A stretch of 64,000 nucleotides of DNA from Evernia prunastri (GCA_003184365.1 NKYR01000056.1:1-64000); one strand, 5' to 3'; numbered from the stretch's first letter, positions 34,319 through 46,083 are shown. Notes: generated from the sequence alone by a model not told the origin. Program-made: numbers and translations.

Positions 34319-35748
34319 GCGTGAATATTATCTGAAGCGACGTAAGCCTCCGAGTACCAATATCGACGAAGGAGAGTCGAGACCATATGACTTGCCGTCA
34401 GAAGGCGGTATATATACAATGCGTGGAGTTGCCAATCGCACCAATATTCACCCGGTGCTATGCAGTCTTATAAGCCCTGTGAGTGACGCCAAGAGTAAAG
34501 GATGCTACGTCGTTGCCACTACTGCTGCGGCTTCGCTTACATAAATATTTCTACTGCCAGAGCTGTTTGCAACGACGGATAGATCTGTAATATCCGATAA
34601 GCTATAGCTGTTAAATCTCAGGTATGTGATATGTATGAAGTTTGAATTATCCATCTCAGAGTTTCACTGGAAATATCCCTATGTGCCCTAATGATTGAGT
34701 GGTTGGCACGACAACCTCGGCTAAAATGGCCTTTACATTAAGTTGCCGCAAGCATCGAAAGATCGATAACTACTGCACGACTATAATCTGCAGTCCTTTC
34801 GATTATCAAAAGATGTAATCAAGATTAGTTAGAGCTGTAAACTTACAAGAAATCTTGATCATTGGTTGTACTATAAAACAGAAGTCTGGTATAATTTCCG
34901 TCCCTTTCAGGTGTTGGCCTTGACATTTGTAAAAATCGAGATAATTTTCCAATGCGCACTCTGATTTCGCACTTTAGGATTTACTCGAGTAGTGAACGAG
35001 GATGAAAAATCTTTGAACTGCCAACAGTGTACATAGTGAGTATAAGCCATGAACCTTTTCTATAATAATAAGTCGTGGCTGTGTAGGTTGTTCAAGTTAT
35101 CGGATTTTCAATTTTCGGGGTCAGAAAAGCCTGCACACACTCCGCGATCCTTCCACCTTTATAATATGAAACAATTCGATGTGAATACATTCTCTATCAA
35201 GTAATAGTTGCGATGAAAAAGACCAATTTCGCTAATTCTTGCTTACCATGTAGCGAAAAATTGTTCTGTGGAATCTTTCGTTGACGAGGTGTGGGAGCTC
35301 CAGCCTTTAGGAGCAAGGAGCCGCTAGTGCGATAGACAGAATCGATCATCAAATTTTCAAGATCTTGGGTACAATGAATTTGTTCATGATGAACATTCTT
35401 TTGAACCAGAGGTCAGGATTCTGGTGATGGAGTGACCTTCTCAAAGCTCCCTCGAGCACCGCTCATGGGTGACTGCGGTTGAAAGGATGCCTTGAAATGT
35501 TTCAGCTCAACGCACCTTGCCACAATTGAGCTGCAATGCATATTCCGCTGCATTGCAAACTGGCGGCATTTAAAGACTGGCCACTTTCCACAGAGAATTG
35601 CTGCTTCCCTGTGGCCCCCATTCAATTTTTTGTCACGGCTTCTCATCGCCACTATTTTTTTCTGCCTTACAGAACTCTCAGTATTTAATCCAAGCGTTAT
35701 TCAGAGGTTTAGAAAGAGACTTTTTAAGCTTAAAGCCCTAATCATAAG
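34319..35748. other. AT-richer intergenic region
   Basis: No supported gene. Frames at 35413-35752 are chance. Confidence 0.4.
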
Positions 35749-37417
35749 ATGATGGACCGCCAATCCACGTTGGAGCTTGTCGAGCACCATGGTCGTCCCC
35801 TGGCTGCCAGCGCTCCAGAAAGAGACTATGATGCGACAGCATTCGAGCTTGATGGAAGTTGTCTTGCGCCTGAGGTAATTACGAGTATATTGACAGATAT
35901 TCGCTTCTGATGATCATCACGATCGCAGGTTCAGCCCGGCACAGAACCGCAGTTGTTCTACAGTCACTCGTTGCCTGAAGTCATCGGCGGTAACGAGAAG
36001 CTCGCAGAGTAGCCTACTGTTCCACACCTTCCGAAATCATCAATTAGATTAGTACAATTCATCGCGGCGCTCGTAGTTGTTGCAGCTGTTGCAATCGGAG
36101 TTGGGATCGGGATTTGGCATACCAGAAAAGACGGCTCTTCCAAAATCAGGTACGATCTCTGACAGACCTATATTACTATCAACTTACATATCTAGTCCAC
36201 CCGTTGTCGGTTCGCCGATTTCCAACTCATCTACGCCGCATGCACAGATCATTCTCAACGATACGTCACTCGCAGCTGCAATTCTCGAAAACGGTGACCG
36301 ACATTTATACTTCCAGGATAGTACTGGTCTCATTCGATATGCCGTCCGTACCGCATCAACCGGCGAATGGGACACAAGCCCTCACTTGAATATCAGTATT
36401 TCGAGCCCAAAGAATCATACACCAATGGCAGTCTCTACTACCGGACCTCAAACTTCCGAGACTGTATTGGTCACAACTAAAATCTTTTATTGTTTATATG
36501 TGCGCTGACCCAAGGTGCAGATTCAGTTGTTCTACGTTTCGCAAAGTCACCATTTGAACAGTAGCTATACCTCTAGCGACTCACTGAACTGGCTGAACGA
36601 TTCCACTCTCACAACCTACACCACAGCAGCAAGCACACGGTCACTAGCAGTCGCCTCAAACCCACAATCGTTTAATACCACTGACCTGCCAGCAAATGTT
36701 ACAGCAAATCTTACGCTTCTTTTCTATGAGGATCCGAATGGGACTGTAGGTACGTTATTGGAGACAGGGCAACAGTGTGATTTGTCAACAGTGGCACCCA
36801 CCGAGTGCCATCCTAATACGCAATTTGGCTCCGAGTCTGGTTCGAGCCAGGAATGGATCGATGTTAGCCCTACCCTCTACGGGTCATTCGAAAACGCTAC
36901 ATTCAGTGCTCCATTTACCATTCGGAACAAACAGCCCAACTTTACCGTGTCAATACTGTTCTACATTGGCTCTACGACTCCTTTAGACGGGGTTGCGGGT
37001 CGGCTCTTTCTATGGAGCACGTACGACTCCGGAGGGTTTTCAACAAGTAGGCACCGGCGTGTCCTAGCTTTTAGCTTCATGGATTCAGACTGACATGTAT
37101 TAGTGGCTGCTGAAATACCTGCTCACTTTTCAGCTTCGGATTACGATCCAGTCCATCAAGCAGACATTGCAACGATAGTAAACGGCACGGAGTCGATTTG
37201 GGTCAATGGAACCAAACCAACTGTTTTTTATGGGCAAAAAGTGAACATGCCAGTAACCTCATTTCCTTTCGCAAGGCTTGCTAGTGTAAGCACGTCTGAT
37301 GGTTCAGTCACCTATCTGTATCATCAGATGAACGGGACTACATTCGCCGAGGAGCAATGGGACAAATCAGTCAAAGACTGGGGGTCCACGACTTACATCA
37401 ACATAATGCCGTCTTAG
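35749..37417 (+). CDS. Type-II membrane protein resembling fungal fucose-lectin-like beta-propellers
   Basis: Five exons: 35749-35874, 35929-36149, 36196-36463, 36521-37046 and 37104-37417 (485 codons). The cytosolic tail (about 80 residues) is acidic, then one membrane helix IAALVVVAAVAIGVGIGIW (about 87-105), then an extracellular domain of roughly 375 residues with many N-x-S/T sites and repeated short beta segments such as RHLYFQDSTGLIRYA, IQLFYVSQSHHLN, SVTYLYHQMNG. This alternation is like the repeats of fucose-specific lectins, although their key residues are not verifiable by eye. Codon 70 (36010-36012) is TAG in good coding context. It could be removed by a 39-nt in-frame GT-AG segment (36009-36047), which is short for a fungal intron, so the gene may be broken. 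Confidence 0.65.
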
Positions 37418-39927
37418 CGATAGTTGTGAAGGTCAATGTCACTTGCTCCACTCCTTTCGCTCACTCAACGCCCACAAATCTATCAACAGCTCGCACCACC
37501 GCAGCCTCAACCCAGCTATCTACAGTTACACCCGAAGTCCGTCCGTACCCTCAACAGCGTAATACATCTTCCCCCTCGACACGTCCATACAGCCCGACCA
37601 GTTCAACACTCCCACAATCCACGGTTTAAACAACGAAAGGCACGTCTCCGTGATCCAATCAGCTCTCTTGAGACAGCACAGACTTGACTGCAGCTCGGTA
37701 GGCCTGGAATGACGTATTGAGTGTTCCCGCACAGACCATTCAATGGAGATGGAATGGCGACAGCGCTCTGTATGTATATACTTAAGCAACCAGAGTAGCA
37801 AATAGCGAGACTTGTTAGTGTGTTTGATTATTTGCCTAGTGCCTTCCATGCCTCCCATGTGTTTTCCACCATTCTTGTCCACGATTGCATTCATGTAGCG
37901 AGCGACTCTTTGTCCCTAATCCCATTTTATGGCTGATGGTCCTGTAGCTAGACTGACAATGCACTTTCTACTTTCTATCAACACTGCTGTGTACTGCTGA
38001 GAAGACATGTACAAAGATTGACATCATGTTTCTTCTCAATTGACAGTTAGCTAATATCATACCTTAGCTTTATCATCATGGCAGTACCTAGGCCTAGCGT
38101 CGTCAGTGCAAATGGAAGGCTTTCGACATGTTGGAAGATTTGGACACGTGTGGTCTTTGGACGGTATTCACGACAGTGCTAAATTCATAGACCGATCAAG
38201 AGAACATGCATCTGCCCGGCCTTCAAACTTAGCGATGTTTGTATCCGGCACCGATCTTCAAGCTGTACTCGTTGGGCCTTTCATTCTCGCCAGGCATTGT
38301 TACACCATGTGTGACAGAGTAGTCAGTCTAAATTTTGGATTGAACCGACGCTAGACCAACGGCCAGGGTGTTTCTTGTTGGGGAAAGGTGGTTCGGCACG
38401 GTGAGGGACACTAGGATGACTTGTGAGCTGCAAAATAGGTAGTGCGAGATGGTATGCATGTGCCTTCTGAGCAGTCTGAGCGGTATTGCCCTAGCAAATA
38501 TATGCAAAAGCTACGAATAATCGATTTTTATATCTGATACGTAGTTATATAACGCGACGAGATGGTCAATCGTAGTCTACGATAGATTTAGACTCTTAAT
38601 GGGAGGGCTATGCCGTGTTGTAATGAGCTTGCGATATGATTGGCCCCCGAAGCGAGGCACGAGTGTAGGGCAGGCATAGGCACCCCGCCCACGAGTCTGA
38701 ATTACTGACACTACAAGGGATTAATTTCGGGGTATAAATTGATCAAAAAATTGCTCGGCCTTACTAGAGAAAAAATGTTTTCTAGCCACTAGGACATGCA
38801 CCATTCCTTTGCTGTGGCCATGTATTTAGTCCAAGTATGTGGTCGTCGCATGTACGGGAATCGGCATGAATATGGGCAAGGGCAAGAGTATGGGTAAGGC
38901 TAAGATGTTCCCATTGCTGCAGTGGCTCCGAAAGCTGCGGAGGCTGCGGAAGCTGCGATATCTCCAAGTGTATATAGGCGTGCGATGTAGGGTCAAGCAA
39001 TGTATGCAGAGACGGATACCAGTGGGTGGTTGGATGATTTGGACGTGTGAATGAACCTTGACAAGGCTAAATTTGGAGAGGGAGAGTGCAGCAAGATTTT
39101 TGTCTCTAACTCGGTTTTCAGAACTGTTCCCGGTAAAGCTTTGGCGGCGTGTTTAGGAACACAGTAAGACGGAACCCTGAAACGGAGCCGTCGCAATGAC
39201 TTCTCGAACAGCGTCGATGGTACCACGAAATTTTCCTTCTGTAAATGTGTCGGACAGACCCAGCGAGAGGGAGGCCACTGTGCGAAATTCGGCCGTCTTA
39301 CTGCATGATAGGGTCTGGAAATGTGTCTATCCGACAGAGAAATGCCCGGAGTGTGGTGTGTGGTAAGCACAGCATAAGAAACAAATTGCGCGAGTGTGCG
39401 CTGGGGGAGAACGTCTGCAGGTACGGCGGAAAGCACGAGTTTTGCCTCATCCACAAACGAATGGAATGCCTTGCAGCATCTCCACTTTCGGAGTTGCTAA
39501 TCACTGGCTACTAAGTATTGAATTCCTAACGTGCCTTACGCCTGCTAAGCGTTCCATTCAGCGAAAGAGTTCAAGTACATTCTGTCACCTGCTTCGTCTT
39601 CGTTCCCTACTCCAATCTTCCATTTTAGAAAAATTGTCTTCAAGACACCGGCATACCGCACTACGAATTACATTTGTGCGCTTATTGGGGTCTCAAATGA
39701 TATGAATGTTCATTAGGAATTTGCATACTCTGAGATAATTCACCAAGGAAAACTACTTCCAGACACCTCTCTTTGGTCATAGATAACAATTTGTGAAGAC
39801 CCCACCATGACTGCGGTCATGACGTTCTCATCGCCATGAAACCCTGAAGATCGATACATTAGCCTGCGTTCCACACCAACGGCCTGGTCTGAGTTCACCT
39901 CTGGTTCAAGGCTATTGATACGCTCTT
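37418..39927. other. Long intergenic region upstream of the RiPP precursor 3' end
   Basis: 2.5 kb. No supported gene. Repeated GCTGCGGAAG/GCTGCGGAGG units lie near 38930-38960. Antisense frames at 38993-39454 and 39245-39514 have no recognisable motif. Confidence 0.4.
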
Positions 39928-40220
39928 TCAGTTTGAGGAATCTGGTGGTGCGTATACGCCGTACGCAGCGTCCGCATCTTCGTCACGTTCCATCATCTTT
40001 CTGGTGCTCTCCGTCCCAGGTTTCTCGTAAATGCCGTACGCAGCATCGGCGTCTTCAGCCCGCTCCTTGAGATCTGCTGCGAGAATGTTAGCCCTGGTAC
40101 TCATCCGAATTCGTAAAAGTTCGACTCGAAGTGCCTACCTAGAGTAGCTTTGTGAAGGACGTTACCCAATGCTCCATAGCTCAATGTCACAAAAACAAGG
40201 AGAACTTTAAAGGGTTGCAT
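39928..40220 (-). CDS. Secreted two-repeat peptide precursor, probable dikaritin-type RiPP precursor
   Basis: Exons 40220-40139 and 40076-39928 with a 62-nt intron (gtaggc...TCGCAG, GGCTAACA branch) give 76 aa. The acceptor could also be three bases later (GCAGCAG). Residues 1-19 are a signal peptide (MQPFKVLLVFVTLSYGALG). The mature part has two copies of a block: KERAEDADAAYGIY (31-44) and MERDEDADAAYGVY (56-69), each with a short Pro-containing tail. Duplicated cores behind a signal peptide, next to two UstYa-type genes, match the architecture of ustiloxin, phomopsin and asperipin precursors, in which kexin-like proteases release the cores and UstYa proteins crosslink Tyr side chains. Here each core would contain YG[I/V]Y. 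No KR site is present: KER, TRK and ER flank the units. A TATA box lies about 78 bp upstream. Confident as a gene; the RiPP role is inference from context. Confidence 0.82.
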
Positions 40221-40974
40221 GATGTTTTGAGTGGTAGTTGAAGACTGGGAACAAGGTCGCATGTGGGTGAAATGAAGCTCAAGAAGAGTCCTTGCTTTAT
40301 ATTTATATGTGAATAAGTCTCGCTCCACCCACGCTAGCGAGACACATGTAGGTATTTGTTCAAGTACCTTTTCCGCGCTTTTCCATCGCGCTTACAATGC
40401 GTCTTTGCTCAAAAATGATAATTCAATTTGTTCGGAACGGCTCGAGCCTATCTAGGAAAGTGGCCCCGGTTTTTGTTTCGTGGCTCCATAGGTTGTCACT
40501 TGCTGCACTGTGACCATGACTCTAGAGCAAAGATAAGGCTGAAGTCATGCATAATACGTCAACCTGCATACTCCTCCACTACAATGCCCGTACGCTGTAG
40601 ATAACGTGAAGTAGATCACTGCTCGTTCTATGAAAAGAGCCAAATAGAATTACGATCTGCGGGACTTTGCAGCATGAGCTACGAGTTATGACTCAGGCCT
40701 ACATTCAGCCGGGTCACGGAAAAAGCGTCCATTTACCACAGGAAAGTCTGAATGCCGGGGCCGAGGTCGTGGGACTACCACTGTTCGTACTTTGCCAACT
40801 CAAAATGTAAAGAGGACTAGCCTAAGTAAGGTTCATCCCAGGACTCAGCTTTGGCACACAGTTCCAGGCCTCTGTTCTCTTGCACCTTGCTCTGCAGCCC
40901 TGTGTTTCTTACCTTCGCTTTTCGCTTCAACAGATATGAGGGTTTTCGCCTTTCTTAGTCCACTATATGCCAAC
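40221..40974. promoter_or_regulatory. Divergent intergenic region of the RiPP cluster
   Basis: 754 bp between the precursor (minus) and the first UstYa-like gene (plus), the natural place for shared regulation. No palindromic regulator site could be named. Confidence 0.5.
40297..40308 (-). promoter_or_regulatory. TATA box of the peptide precursor gene
   Basis: On the minus strand this reads ATATAAATATAA, a near-ideal TATA element about 78 bp upstream of the precursor ATG, followed by a CT-rich leader with CAAC/CACT motifs. Confidence 0.6.
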
Positions 40975-42037
40975 ATGGATTCCCGGCATCATTCCTACGA
41001 GAATCTGCTTATGGATGAGAAGGCTGAGCAGACGGAAAATATGAAGCACGTGAACATGGAAATTCAACCGAGCAGACAGTGGGTCTATAGACACAGGCAA
41101 GCTATAATGCTCCACATCTCTCTGATCACTTTTTACACCGCCCTTGGTGGTGTAATGGTTTGGCTCCTCGGGGCTCAGAAATGTTGGCGCCATCGACCTT
41201 CACTCGTATACAGTCTGCCATCCCTAATCTTGGTTCGGGTATGAAACGAGCGAGTACTCATATTGAAGTTGTCAGGCCCCGCAAACAGCGCCGTCGAGCG
41301 TGTAATAAAGACCTTTGAAGTAGATCCGTGGGTTAAAAGTCCATACATCGGAGAGCCAAGGCCTGAGTTGGATGAGGCGTGGCACGATCTGCTCAAGAGT
41401 AAGTCCTGGGACACCTTTCTCACCTGGTGTAGGCGCTGCTGATGGAATTTAGACACGAATATGAGAATTTCTGCAGAAACACTGCAGAGGATCAACCGAA
41501 CTTCACTTCCGCTCGGGATTGGCGGGGGCTATTTTGGGGAGCTCACGGTTTTCCATGAGCTACATTGTCTGGTATGCGGTACTGAGCACTTCGTGCCGAG
41601 GCGTTGGATGAGATTTGGACGGTGCTGATGTCGATAGAAATTTATCCATCATGCTTTTCGCCCGCAAGCATACCAAGGTTACTACGGGGAAGATGAGAGA
41701 ACTCATTTACCCCAGCATGTCGGTAAGAGATCCTACCCTCTGCGAAACGTTCCTCGAATGCTAAGCGCTGGCAGACCATTGCATCGAGGTCCTTCGCAGT
41801 AGCGTCATGTGTCGGGGCGATACAACTTTACTTACTTTTGGATTCGTGCCTGACATAAGACTCCCCCAAGCCGACTTGACGTCGGCCCATGAGTGTGTAA
41901 ACTGGGACAAGCTCAATGACTGGGCCGGAGAGCATGCAGTCAACCTGTTTGAGGAAGGCATGTTGGTGCATCCCATTCTCGGTCCATCTTATCCTGGAGG
42001 ACATCGAGAGGACCGTCCTCCTCCGCCAATGACATGA
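40975..42037 (+). CDS. UstYa-family (DUF3328) protein, copy A
   Basis: Five exons: 40975-41205, 41269-41398, 41453-41571, 41638-41722 and 41775-42037, giving 275 aa. The first intron (63 nt, gtatac...ttgaag) is the least certain. It has a cytosolic N-terminus, one membrane helix (about 43-65), then a lumenal/extracellular domain with TFEVDPWVKSPYIGEPRPEL, VDEAWHDLL-type text and the paired motifs HELHC (155-159) and HVDHC (187-191). The HxxHC pair defines UstYa-like oxidases, thought to be copper- or metal-dependent and to crosslink or cyclise ribosomal peptides. The C-terminus is FGFVPDIRLPQADLTSAH then CVNWDKLNDWAGEH, also typical (a third Cys-containing block). Divergent from the peptide precursor and 235 bp upstream of copy B, same strand. 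Confidence 0.92.
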
Positions 42038-42272
42038 GATGTGTTACAATTCTTAGGTAGTCAGAGGTGGACGGGAAACGTCAAGTCTCAATGATAGTGA
42101 TACTGAGCCACTGGTACGGCTACGATATGAATAACATTTTGTAACAAGATTCTGCGAGAACATCATGATTGGCCATAAACTTCATGGTCTTGCAGATTTC
42201 ATTTAGGGTGTAAAGTCAGTAAATTACTAAGCAGTTCAGGGAAACCTTTTGCTCTGCTGTCTAGACATCTAG

Positions 42273-43112
42273 ATGCTCCTTCTTTCTTCCATGATCGTTA
42301 TGGCTCATACGGGCACCATTGCACCCAACAACGCATATAGTCCAATGCCCTGCACCCAAAACCCTTCCATGCGGCCCATCCATTACAATCTGTATACTCG
42401 AAGAGACTTACTCTATGTTTTCCTAGTGACCTCAATCCTGTTCTCGCTTCTCGGCCTGACCATAGGTAAAAGCGCTCAATCATTACACCAGAAACTGGTG
42501 CTGCCAGTTGAGAAGAAGTCATCGTCAGTCTTCATTCTTAATAGAACCTTCACGGAAGCTCCTTCACCAGAAACGAACGCTGCATGGGAGTCCCTTGTAC
42601 CCTGTAGGTGGTATACGTGTTGCCAAATTGCAAGCTAATGAACTGTTCAGCTGGACGAGGTTTTATCACCGTTGATGCTCTTGGAAAGCCGTTGCTGTAT
42701 GATGATAGCCGTCCACTAGACCTCTCGTCGGCTCGCGCTGTTTCTGTTTTCCACCAACTACATTGCCTTGTAAGTTTTCGCCATCACCCACTTGACCGGA
42801 ATACCACTTTGGAAATTCCCCCGGCTAACCGACTCTATCCAGGATCAGCTGCGTAAAGGCTATTACGCTACCAAGCATGAAGGTGTCGACTCCCATCACC
42901 ATTCTGCGGCCCACATGAAACACTGCTTTGATTATCTCCGTCAAGCACTCATGTGTGCCGCGGATATGACTCTTGAACCGTTACGTCCGCATGAAGCTGG
43001 CACAAAGCCCGGGGTGAATGGTTGGGGTGTGGAACATACATGTCGGCATTGGGAGGGGGTAAGGTTGTGGACGGAACGAAGGAGGGCAACCGGGCAGAGC
43101 GGGATTGAGTGA
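42273..43112 (+). CDS. UstYa-family (DUF3328) protein, copy B
   Basis: Three exons: 42273-42603, 42651-42769 and 42843-43112, giving 239 aa. Starts at 42291 or 42300 are also possible. A single membrane helix (about 46-64, YVFLVTSILFSLLGLTIG) precedes the ectodomain with TNAAWESLVPSGRGFITVD, then HQLHC (145-149) and, after a GYYATKHEGVDS segment with three extra His, HMKHC (174-178), followed by LRQALMCAADMTLEPL. It ends GWGVEHTCRHWEGVRLW. It has the same signature as copy A, but the two differ strongly elsewhere, so they are not a recent duplicate. Two distinct UstYa proteins per cluster (UstYa plus UstYb) are known for ustiloxin and suggest two oxidative steps or a heteromer. The 3' intron has a GGCTAACC branch. 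Confidence 0.92.
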
Positions 43113-44158
43113 CGGACCTATCCTAGCGAAGCGGCCGGGACGGCTGAGCATATTCTAGTTACATAGTGTTTTTTCGGGGATGAATGGCGTTTGCCTCGCT
43201 CGGTCACTTCGGCTTGTCCGTCAACCAAGTTTCCATGTTACGGTGTGAAGATGGTACGAATCATTGAACGAATTTTCCCCAATTACTCTGCGTGGAAGAG
43301 CCGAAGAAACAAAATGATGCGAGCGATGCTTAGGATAGGTCCGGTTGATACGGGTTCCAAGTTCCGACAGTTTGGGTAGGATTGTAGGAATAAAAACATA
43401 AGTAGCGATCGGCACTCGGCTTTTCCGAAACAATTTAATTGGTTGAGAAATCGTCGCAGCTCAGTACATAACACCCCCGGAGGACATATGTATGCATAAC
43501 AGATTGGTGAGTTAGGTGAGACTGCGAAGTCAAAGTTGCTACTGTAGTCTTTCATAGGTAGGTTAGGTAGGTAGTTATCCTTCTTACCAGGCAAACCAGG
43601 CACACCATACTCGACGCATCCAGCCGATCATAGCCTGCATTTGCGGCTTTTGGTGTTGCATTCGGCATCCTGCAGCCATTACGGAGTTGAACGTGTGGAG
43701 TTGCACAATTTGTGCTTGCTGCATGAGACGCAACGTGCGATCGGCACATTAAACATAAATACCGCGCAATCATTTATTACTCCCGCTCGTACCTCGGACA
43801 AGGGATACCTGGTAGTTGCCGTGGAAGCACTACCTGTTATTGCTACTCTCTCCTTATCACAGACCGTGTTATCTTCAACGCACCCTTCTTCGTTGGCGGA
43901 TTGGGGAAGATTTGCGGATTTGGGGTGTGCAGGTTTTTGGACCACTCGCGATGTTGGCTGTCTAATATTACCACAGATAAGCCACAATGTAGCCTCGCGG
44001 TAACGGTTCTCGTATGGGTATGCATGGTTGCGTCAGTCCAGGCTAAGAGATGCCCTCAAATAGATCAATGCCCCCTATGACTGAAGCCAACGTACAGCCA
44101 GCTTTCTCTTCCATGTTGGCATTGCGCGCAATATCTATCAGACAAGCCTACCTACGCA
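43113..44158. other. Intergenic between UstYa B and the rhodopsin-like gene
   Basis: 1 kb with no supported gene. GGTAGGTTAGGTAGGTAG repeats near 43557-43575. Confidence 0.4.
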
Positions 44159-45651
44159 ATGGAAGGGCCACCTCCCTTAGGTGGTGACCAGAGTAAGGCG
44201 GCGGAAATAAAGACTGTTCACGGGACTTTGACTAGCCTTTGTATCATCATAGTTATACTTCGTTTTATTGCGCGTGCAAAAGGAAGCAAACATTTTAGCT
44301 GGGATGATTGGATAATGCTGGCTGCGCTGGTAAGATCTCTGTTCAAATGTCGTATCCTCTTGAAGGCATGCTCTGAAATCGTGACAGTGTCTCACAATAA
44401 TAGATTTCGGACTTACGGTGGCTTTGACGAATACTGGTTACGGCAGACATATCTACTACTTGGACACTGCACAAATCATTCGAGCTGGAAGGCTACTATT
44501 CATATCGGAGTTCATAAGCATTCTAACGATCTGTGTGGTGAAATTATCCGTGACACAATTTCTATTGAGAATTGGCGGTCTACGAAGATGGCTCCGCATC
44601 TCACTCTTCACGACTATCGCCCTCTTAATCAGCTCGACTTCTGCGTTTACTATTATACTTTTCATGCAGTGTAGGCCTATTGCTGCAAACTGGGATCCCA
44701 CAGCAAAAAAGACCGGCAAATGTCTTTCCACTTCCGCACTGGCAGATGTCTCATACTGCTCTGCTGGTTTGGCTCCAAATACCCTTGATATTTAGTCAAT
44801 GCTAACTCATTATCCTTTCGTAATAGCTATCTCTGTTTTCACCGATTTTCTCTGCGCTGCCATCCCGTTTCAGATTATTGGAGATCTTAAAATGAGCCGG
44901 AAAAATAAAATTTCGGTGTTAGCTTTACTTTGTTTAGGTTCATTGTAAGTCGAGCACTCCACTTCATCACTCGTCGTAGTACTTTTGGGGGGGCAAATCT
45001 AATAGTAGCTGACATCTGCGTTGTCATAGGGCAATGATATGTGGTATCGTCAGAACTGTTTTGGTAAAAACTCTCGACTCAACAGAAGACCCAACATGTA
45101 AGCTAGATCGATATCATTTACATCGAGACTCAGGAAACTAAATGTAGATAGGGGATCTTATTACTTTGGGGAACTGGACCCTTGCCGAGTTCTGTGTTGG
45201 TATCATCGCCGGTTCTGTTCCACCTTGCCGTGTGCTGGTCCTGCAAATGCTACACAAGTTCAGAGGCCAGGCCCCTCCCAACGAGAATACCATCGGAGTA
45301 CCTCGCTCTGGACATAGCTATTTACTCAAAAGTCTCTCAAAGATCACCAATGCTCTGTCCTGGAGTCGGACTCGAGCTAGCCCTGAAGTGTCTGGCGATT
45401 CGAAAAATTCCAAGAATTCCCAAAAAAGATATGTTGCAATGAAGCCATGGAACAAGGAGCTAAACCGACCCGTCAGCCAGGACAGTAGCAGAGAGCAAAT
45501 CTTACCGCTTCATAATATGCCAAGCGCTAGCTTGAAGACGGGGATTTTGAAGACTGTTGATGTCGATGTAGGCAACGGTGAAGACGGAAGTGGCCTTGCC
45601 GCCAATAGACTCGGGCAACAAGTAAAGAAGGATGCAGCATGGAGTCGATAG
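44159..45651 (+). CDS. SAT4/rhodopsin-domain (Pth11-like) integral membrane protein
   Basis: Five exons: 44159-44329, 44388-44766, 44827-44944, 45030-45097 and 45152-45651, joined in frame to 411 aa. The acceptor of intron 1 is GTGACAG at 44387, which restores TIIDFGLTVALTNTGYGRHI. Seven hydrophobic helices are visible. Family motifs include FSWDDWIMLAAL (about 45-57), GYGRHIYYLD, LLRIGGLRRWLR, the Cys-containing loop FMQCRPIAANWDP with C near GKC, TDFLCAAIPF, and LAEFCVGIIAGSVPPCR. The cytosolic tail (about 120 residues) is polar and basic. Such proteins are fungal-specific, mostly uncharacterised, and include putative receptors. It follows the two UstYa genes on the same strand, so it could sense or be regulated with the cluster, but the 1-kb gap makes this uncertain. 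Confidence 0.9.
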
Positions 45652-46083
45652 ATGGTTATCTTGTATACTATTTTTGTACAGCTGTTTTCGAAACCATTGA
45701 CGAATGCGGGAACCAGATGCTTCCCGCACCTAATTTTGATGAGACAATCAACTATCTTTCAGCAGCAAATGTATAAAAAATGTAGAATAATAAGTAGATA
45801 TCAAATTCGAGTCAAATATGCAGTCTTAGTATAGCTGTAATCGTTCAATCCTTGATGTAACATATTCTTATCTCTCTATCGTTCTTATTGCTCTCGCCGT
45901 CGCTCTCGCTGCTATCGTTATACTACTTATTGCGAAACTTATTCGAACTATTATTCAGCATAAGTTGAAGCTCGGATATAACGACGATACTATTATGATT
46001 AATCCGTATAATGTGAATTTACGCTCAGTTCAAAGAATAAAATATTGCTGACGAGATTATAACACAGTTTTTCTACTCAGTAA

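Noticed and set aside
38993..39514. Overlapping frames, one Cys-containing on the plus strand, next to the RiPP precursor
   Set aside because: Considered as a second precursor: no signal peptide, repeat or core motif.
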